Source: Planctomycetaceae bacterium (lineage in GTDB: Bacteria > Planctomycetota > Planctomycetia > Planctomycetales > Planctomycetaceae). Taken from it: DNA of 9,967 bases. Below the pieces are notes generated by a model. That model ran no database searches and was not told the DNA's origin. It saw only the letters and a list, made by a program, of their open reading frames with translations. Every line of letters begins with the position of its first letter. Position 1 is the first letter of the stretch. Position numbers and translations under genes: made by a program. The DNA lies in the NCBI GenBank assembly GCA_016795125.1, contig JAEUIG010000799.1:1-9967 (forward strand), written 5' to 3'. Shown here in pieces: positions 7,172 to 9,967 of the stretch.

Positions 7172-8356
7172 CTATGCCAGCAGTGCCAGTATCTCCCGCT
7201 GCACCGGACCACCGGTCACCCGCGGCTTCCCGGCCGCGTCGATGAACACATTGATCTCGCTGCGGATGCCGAACTCCGGCAGGTAGATCCCCGGCTCGAT
7301 TGAAAAGCACGTCCGAGGCACCAGCCGCCGCTCATCGTGCGTCTCCAGATTGTCCATGTTGGCGCCGTTGCCATGGACCTCCGCACCGATGCTGTGCCCG
7401 GTCCGATGCGCGAACGCCGCCCCGTAGCCCGCTTTCTCGATCACGCCGCGGGCCGCATCGTCGACCTGCCACCCGCGCACTTCGCGGCCGGCGGACAGCT
7501 CGGTCTCGATGAACCGCACCGCCGCATCGCGCGCCGCGGCGACCACCGCAAAGACCTCGGCATACTTGTCCGGCACGCTCTCGCCGACATAACCCATCCG
7601 CGTCAGATCGCTGTAGACAGATCGCGGCTGGTCCAGCTTGCACCACAGGTCGATCATCACCAGGTCGCCCCCCCGAATCCGGCAGTCCGAGCCGTGCCCG
7701 GTCTCGTAGTGCGGCAATCCGCTGTGCTCCGCGCGAGCGACAATCGGCGGGTGATACGTCGTGCAATTGTGCGCCTCGAAGTGCCGCATGATGGCCGCCT
7801 GGATCGCGACCTCCTCCACGCCCCCCGCCTTGCTCACCGCGTTCGCGATCAGCTTCCACGCCAGGTCGAACGCGCTCGTCGTCACCTTTTCCGCTGCCAG
7901 ATGCATCTGCCACTGGTCGTCGTCCCAGGCCGCTTCGAACATCTGCACCAGGTCGCCGGAAGAAACGATCTGCGGCCCGCACGACTGCACCAGCTCGATC
8001 GTCCCCGCATCGACGCGCGACACGTAGGGATTTCCGTTCCGCGGCGAATACTCCATCGCGATCGTGGATGCGCCGCCGACCCGTTGCCGTACCCCGGCTT
8101 CCAGCTCCTGCCACCGCAGGTAGATCGTGCGGTCGCCGGGAAGATGATCCAGCACGCTGTCCTCGATCCGGTGCACCAGCTTGTGTGGTTCACCAACCGC
8201 CGGAATCCAGTAGAACCATCTGCGAGAAGCGGTCAGGTCTTCCGGAAACTGCGTGACCCGCCGCGCGAGCACATTCAGTCCGCGAAAGTCATAGAGCAGC
8301 CAGCCGTCGAGGTTGAGTGAACGCAACGCGGACTGAACGGCGGCAAGATCAAACAT
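7172..8356 (-). CDS. M24 family metallopeptidase (Xaa-Pro aminopeptidase / prolidase-like)
   Basis: This 394-residue, probably cytoplasmic protein has the two-domain plan of creatinase/prolidase enzymes: an N-terminal domain (about 1-165, LDGWLLYDFRGLN near the start) and a C-terminal pita-bread catalytic domain (about 170-394). All five dinuclear-metal ligands are visible: D236 (MIDLW), D250 (YSDLTR), H321 (TGHSIG), E354 (SIEPGIY) and E367 (RSEIN). Such enzymes cleave Xaa-Pro bonds at peptide N-termini or in dipeptides; the exact substrate is not readable here. The two Asp ligands are 14 apart instead of the usual 11, owing to an insertion in WCKLDQPRSVY. ATG at 8356 (MFDLAAVQ) is preferred over TTG at 8407, which adds 17 low-complexity residues. 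Neither has a clear Shine-Dalgarno site. It converges on prfB and diverges from the amidohydrolase. Confidence 0.9.
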   Translation of the reverse strand: MFDLAAVQSALRSLNLDGWLLYDFRGLNVLARRVTQFPEDLTASRRWFYWIPAVGEPHKLVHRIEDSVLDHLPGDRTIYLRWQELEAGVRQRVGGASTIAMEYSPRNGNPYVSRVDAGTIELVQSCGPQIVSSGDLVQMFEAAWDDDQWQMHLAAEKVTTSAFDLAWKLIANAVSKAGGVEEVAIQAAIMRHFEAHNCTTYHPPIVARAEHSGLPHYETGHGSDCRIRGGDLVMIDLWCKLDQPRSVYSDLTRMGYVGESVPDKYAEVFAVVAAARDAAVRFIETELSAGREVRGWQVDDAARGVIEKAGYGAAFAHRTGHSIGAEVHGNGANMDNLETHDERRLVPRTCFSIEPGIYLPEFGIRSEINVFIDAAGKPRVTGGPVQREILALLA

Positions 8357-8410
8357 GGCGGGGGCGGGCGACTTTGTTCCGGAGATGGCCGGCGAACGAC
8401 GGCGCAATCA

Positions 8411-8441
8411 CTGCGCCACGGGGTTTATCCCCATGGCGCAG
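8411..8441. repeat. Palindrome upstream of the M24 peptidase
   Basis: CTGCGCCA (8411-8418) pairs perfectly with TGGCGCAG (8434-8441). After a C/A mismatch, GGGG (8420-8423) pairs with CCCC (8429-8432) around the loop TTTAT. It lies 55 bp upstream of the peptidase ATG in the divergent spacer, so it could be an operator, a leader hairpin of the peptidase mRNA or a dispersed palindromic repeat. The sequence alone does not decide. Confidence 0.65.
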
Positions 8442-8580
8442 CCACACTGCGTGCTTGCATCAGCAAATCGCCAACATCCATCAACCCAGTCTACACGCCG
8501 CCCGACAGCAACGCCCGTCAGTCGCGCTTCCAGGACTCCGGCGTGCACCAACGAACTCCGACGACACCTGCCCGATTCAG

Positions 8581-8586
8581 TATGAT
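8581..8586 (+). promoter_or_regulatory. Candidate -10 box for the amidohydrolase gene
   Basis: TATGAT lies 41 nt before the ATG at 8628. CCGACG at 8558-8563 is a poor -35 with a 17-bp spacer, keeping only the GAC core. The distance to the start resembles that of the prfB -10 box. Confidence 0.3.
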
Positions 8587-8627
8587 CGCGGTCACTGCTC
8601 CGCGCACGCCTTTCCACGAGACGCTGC

Positions 8628-9476
8628 ATGCCCATCATCGACGTCCACAGCCATGTCTGGCGGTACCCCGATCACTTCAACGACGACTTTCGGCAGCAGG
8701 CCAAACGCGCCCGCGCCGGCGTCGAGGTCGACCTGACCGTGCGCTACGAGGACTATGCGCGCCTGTCGGTCCCGGACGTGCGCACCATCGTCTTCGGCGG
8801 CAAGGCGCGGCTCAGCGGAGTGTGGGTCGACGACCGCTACGTCGCCGACTGCGTCGCCCAACACCCCGACAAACTGATCGGCTTCCTGTCCGTCGATCCG
8901 ACCCAGGACGACTGGCAACGCGAACTGCGCGACGGACACCAGTCGCTCGGACTGCGCGGCATCAAGCTGCTGTCGATGTACGCCGGCTTCCGCCCCGACG
9001 ACGAACGCCTCGACCCGCTCTGGAAGTACGCCACGCAGCATGCGTTGCCCGTGCTCCTGCACACCGGCACCACGTTCGTCTCCCAGGCCCCGCTGGAATG
9101 CACTCTGCCGCGACATCTCGACCGCGTTGCCACAAGGTTCCCCGAGGTGAAGCTGATCCTCGCGCACCTCGGACATCCCTACGAAGGGGAATGCGTCGCC
9201 GTGATCCGCAAGCATCCCAACGCGTACGCCGACATCAGTGCGCTGCATTATCGGCCGTTCCAGTTTTACCACAGCCTGATGCTCGTCCAGGAATACGGCG
9301 TGTGGGACAAGCTCCTGTTCGGTACCGATTATCCCTTCACCAGCGTGCAGGCGACGCTCGACGGTCTGCGCAGCATGAACCGGATGGTCGAAGGGACCAA
9401 CCTGCCGCGTCTCGACATGCAGGCGATCGAGCGGATGATCCACCGCGACAGCCTGCCGCTCCTCGGGCTCGAGTGA
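8628..9476 (+). CDS. Metal-dependent amidohydrolase (Amidohydrolase_2 / ACMSD-like TIM barrel)
   Basis: This 282-residue protein matches the compact Amidohydrolase_2 fold (PF04909-like), whose members hydrolyse C-N, C-O or ester bonds or decarboxylate aromatic acids. Metal and catalytic positions can be followed along the barrel: HxH at strand 1 (H7, H9 in IIDVHSH), GIKLL near 108-112, H145 in LLHTGT, H180 and H183 in LAHLGHP, and D234 in FGTDYPF. This pattern suits a single divalent metal (HxH, His, Asp) as in ACMSD. The substrate cannot be assigned. No signal peptide is present, so it is cytoplasmic. ATG at 8628 begins three residues before the conserved barrel strand, leaving no room for a later start; the ribosome site is weak (ACGAG). 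It is divergent from the M24 peptidase, and a structured repeat follows. Confidence 0.88.
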   Translation: MPIIDVHSHVWRYPDHFNDDFRQQAKRARAGVEVDLTVRYEDYARLSVPDVRTIVFGGKARLSGVWVDDRYVADCVAQHPDKLIGFLSVDPTQDDWQRELRDGHQSLGLRGIKLLSMYAGFRPDDERLDPLWKYATQHALPVLLHTGTTFVSQAPLECTLPRHLDRVATRFPEVKLILAHLGHPYEGECVAVIRKHPNAYADISALHYRPFQFYHSLMLVQEYGVWDKLLFGTDYPFTSVQATLDGLRSMNRMVEGTNLPRLDMQAIERMIHRDSLPLLGLE

Positions 9477-9488
9477 GCATTTTTTGAC

Positions 9489-9623
9489 TAAGAGCCTATC
9501 CGAGAACTGCAAACCAGCCGGGTGGCCGGGGTTGGAGCAACGCGAAACCCCGGCGAACACACACCGGGGCTTCCCTTCGGTCCAGCCCCGGCCACCCCTT
9601 TTCGGTTTTCGGATAGGCTCTAA
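9489..9623. mobile_element. MITE-like non-autonomous element with TAA target duplication
   Basis: The element runs 9492-9620 (129 bp). Its terminal inverted repeats are GAGCCTATCCGAGAA (9492-9506) and TTTTCGGATAGGCTC (9606-9620), perfect for the outer 12 bp. A direct TAA flanks it on both sides (9489-9491 and 9621-9623), as expected for a 3-bp target-site duplication. Inside is a second inverted repeat with 17-bp arms, GGGTGGCCGGGGTTGGA (9520-9536) and TCCAGCCCCGGCCACCC (9581-9597), with one T:G position. An inner CCCCGG/CCGGGG hairpin lies at 9548-9569. It has no transposase and little coding capacity. End style and TNA target resemble IS5-superfamily elements, but the parent transposon is unknown. 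It lies 12 bp after the amidohydrolase stop and might also terminate its transcript. Confidence 0.75.
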
Positions 9624-9675
9624 CCGCGACCGTCAGGGAGCGCACAGCGCGGCGAGCGCTCCCTGACGGTCGCGG
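9624..9675. repeat. Perfect 20-bp-arm palindrome between amidohydrolase and ABC transporter
   Basis: Left arm CCGCGACCGTCAGGGAGCGC (9624-9643) is the exact reverse complement of the right arm (9656-9675), with a 12-nt loop ACAGCGCGGCGA. It starts directly at the right TAA of the MITE-like element and ends 19 bp before the ABC transporter stop codon. It would form a very stable hairpin and could serve as a bidirectional terminator for the convergent genes. Its length and perfection also suit a dispersed palindromic repeat. Confidence 0.85.
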
Positions 9676-9694
9676 CTAGTATGGCAACGACCGA

Positions 9695-9967
9695 TTACGC
9701 CGCTTTCGCGAACGACTTCGCGCGGTACAGCGATTCGTAAACCACGCACGTCCGCAGCAGTTCCTCGTGCGTGCCGCTGCCGACAATGCCGCCGTCCTGC
9801 ATCACGACGATGCGGTCGACCAGCTTCAGCAGCGACGGCGTCATCGAATGCGTAATGATGAACACCGTGCGGCCTTCGACGAAGGATTCCAGTGCGTTCA
9901 GAATGAAGGCCTCGCTCTGTGCATCAGCCGCAGAGGTCGCCTCGTCAAGAATCAGCACCGCCGGATT
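9695..9967 (-). CDS. ABC transporter ATP-binding protein, exporter type (C-terminal end only)
   Basis: Only the last 90 residues are in the window; the gene continues past the right edge. The frame begins NPAVLILDEATSA, the Walker B strand with its catalytic Glu, followed by the D-loop SAAD and the switch histidine in VFIITHS. The tail (VMQDGGIVGSGTHEELL, then YESLYRAK) is typical of nucleotide-binding domains in MsbA/ABCB-like exporters, where a permease domain is fused upstream. The usual L in the D-loop (SALD) is A here, a mild change. The substrate cannot be inferred. The TAA stop lies 19 bp from the large palindrome, and the gene converges on the amidohydrolase. Confidence 0.9.
   Translation of the reverse strand, partial: NPAVLILDEATSAADAQSEAFILNALESFVEGRTVFIITHSMTPSLLKLVDRIVVMQDGGIVGSGTHEELLRTCVVYESLYRAKSFAKAA

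Larger units (their letters stand above)
8357..8627. other. Divergent intergenic region, M24 peptidase / amidohydrolase
   Basis: This 271-bp spacer should hold promoters for both genes. Apart from the palindrome at 8411-8441 and a -10-like box at 8581-8586, I see no gene, RNA or long repeat. The short open frames across it on both strands lack coding character. Confidence 0.5.

Noticed and set aside
6075..7310. 411-codon minus-strand open frame
   Set aside because: It is antisense to prfB, whose RF2 motifs and frameshift site are unambiguous.
7337..8320. 327-codon plus-strand open frame
   Set aside because: It is antisense to the M24 peptidase, whose five metal ligands are visible in order.
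8357..9476. Functional cassette of peptidase plus amidohydrolase
   Set aside because: The genes are divergent with a 271-bp gap and no shared substrate evidence. Pairing would be guesswork from adjacency alone.
8543..9487. Long alternative frames over the amidohydrolase on both strands
   Set aside because: The frame at 8628-9476 carries the HxH, His and Asp metal ligands. The others are Arg/Pro/Ala-rich shadows.
9489..9623. Integron attC-like site
   Set aside because: The imperfect palindrome has suitable size, but the ends do not fit the RYYYAAC/GTTRRRY core sites. No integrase or cassette array is seen, while TAA duplications fit transposition.
7133..9675. CRISPR array
   Set aside because: The repeats are single palindromes of different sequence at separate places, with no regularly spaced direct repeats or cas genes.

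Overview
This is a high-GC bacterial window that most likely comes from a planctomycete. Three things point that way. There is a large secreted protein joining a propeller, helical repeats and a CxxCH haem domain, the PVC-type 'membrane-bound dehydrogenase / haem-binding' family. There is a Hanks-type Ser/Thr kinase with a long pre-kinase segment ending in a Q-A-D-E-L-L-A-G-R-Y motif, common in planctomycete kinases. And spacers are rich in structured palindromes. No rRNA, tRNA, CRISPR array or complete insertion sequence is visible.

Layout, left to right. (1) On the minus strand lie a Ser/Thr protein kinase (1-820, C-terminus cut by the window edge) and, upstream of it, a CPA-type Na+/H+ (cation:proton) antiporter (1004-2260). 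(2) A 281-bp divergent spacer separates these from the plus-strand PVC-type cytochrome c-like protein (2542-5868), which has a signal peptide. (3) Next on the plus strand is prfB, peptide chain release factor 2 (6020-7127), with the classic programmed +1 frameshift at CTT TGA C. Its short leader is mostly four tandem copies of a 7-bp repeat. (4) prfB converges on a minus-strand M24 metallopeptidase (7172-8356). The 44-bp gap between them is almost filled by a long hairpin. (5) Divergent from the peptidase, across a 271-bp spacer with another strong palindrome, is a plus-strand amidohydrolase of the Amidohydrolase_2 type (8628-9476). (6) The spacer after it holds a 129-bp MITE-like element flanked by TAA duplications. 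That element directly abuts a perfect 20-bp-arm palindrome. (7) The window ends in the C-terminal 90 residues of a minus-strand ABC exporter ATPase.

The genes do not form one obvious pathway. They look like mostly single-gene transcription units: signalling kinase, ion antiporter, periplasmic redox/haem protein, translation termination factor, peptidase, amidohydrolase and exporter. I find no convincing new multi-gene system. The most interesting material lies in the spacers: the nested MITE and palindrome at 9489-9675, the heptad repeat that forms the prfB leader, and two more gene-boundary palindromes. The long antisense reading frames over the real genes are high-GC shadows.
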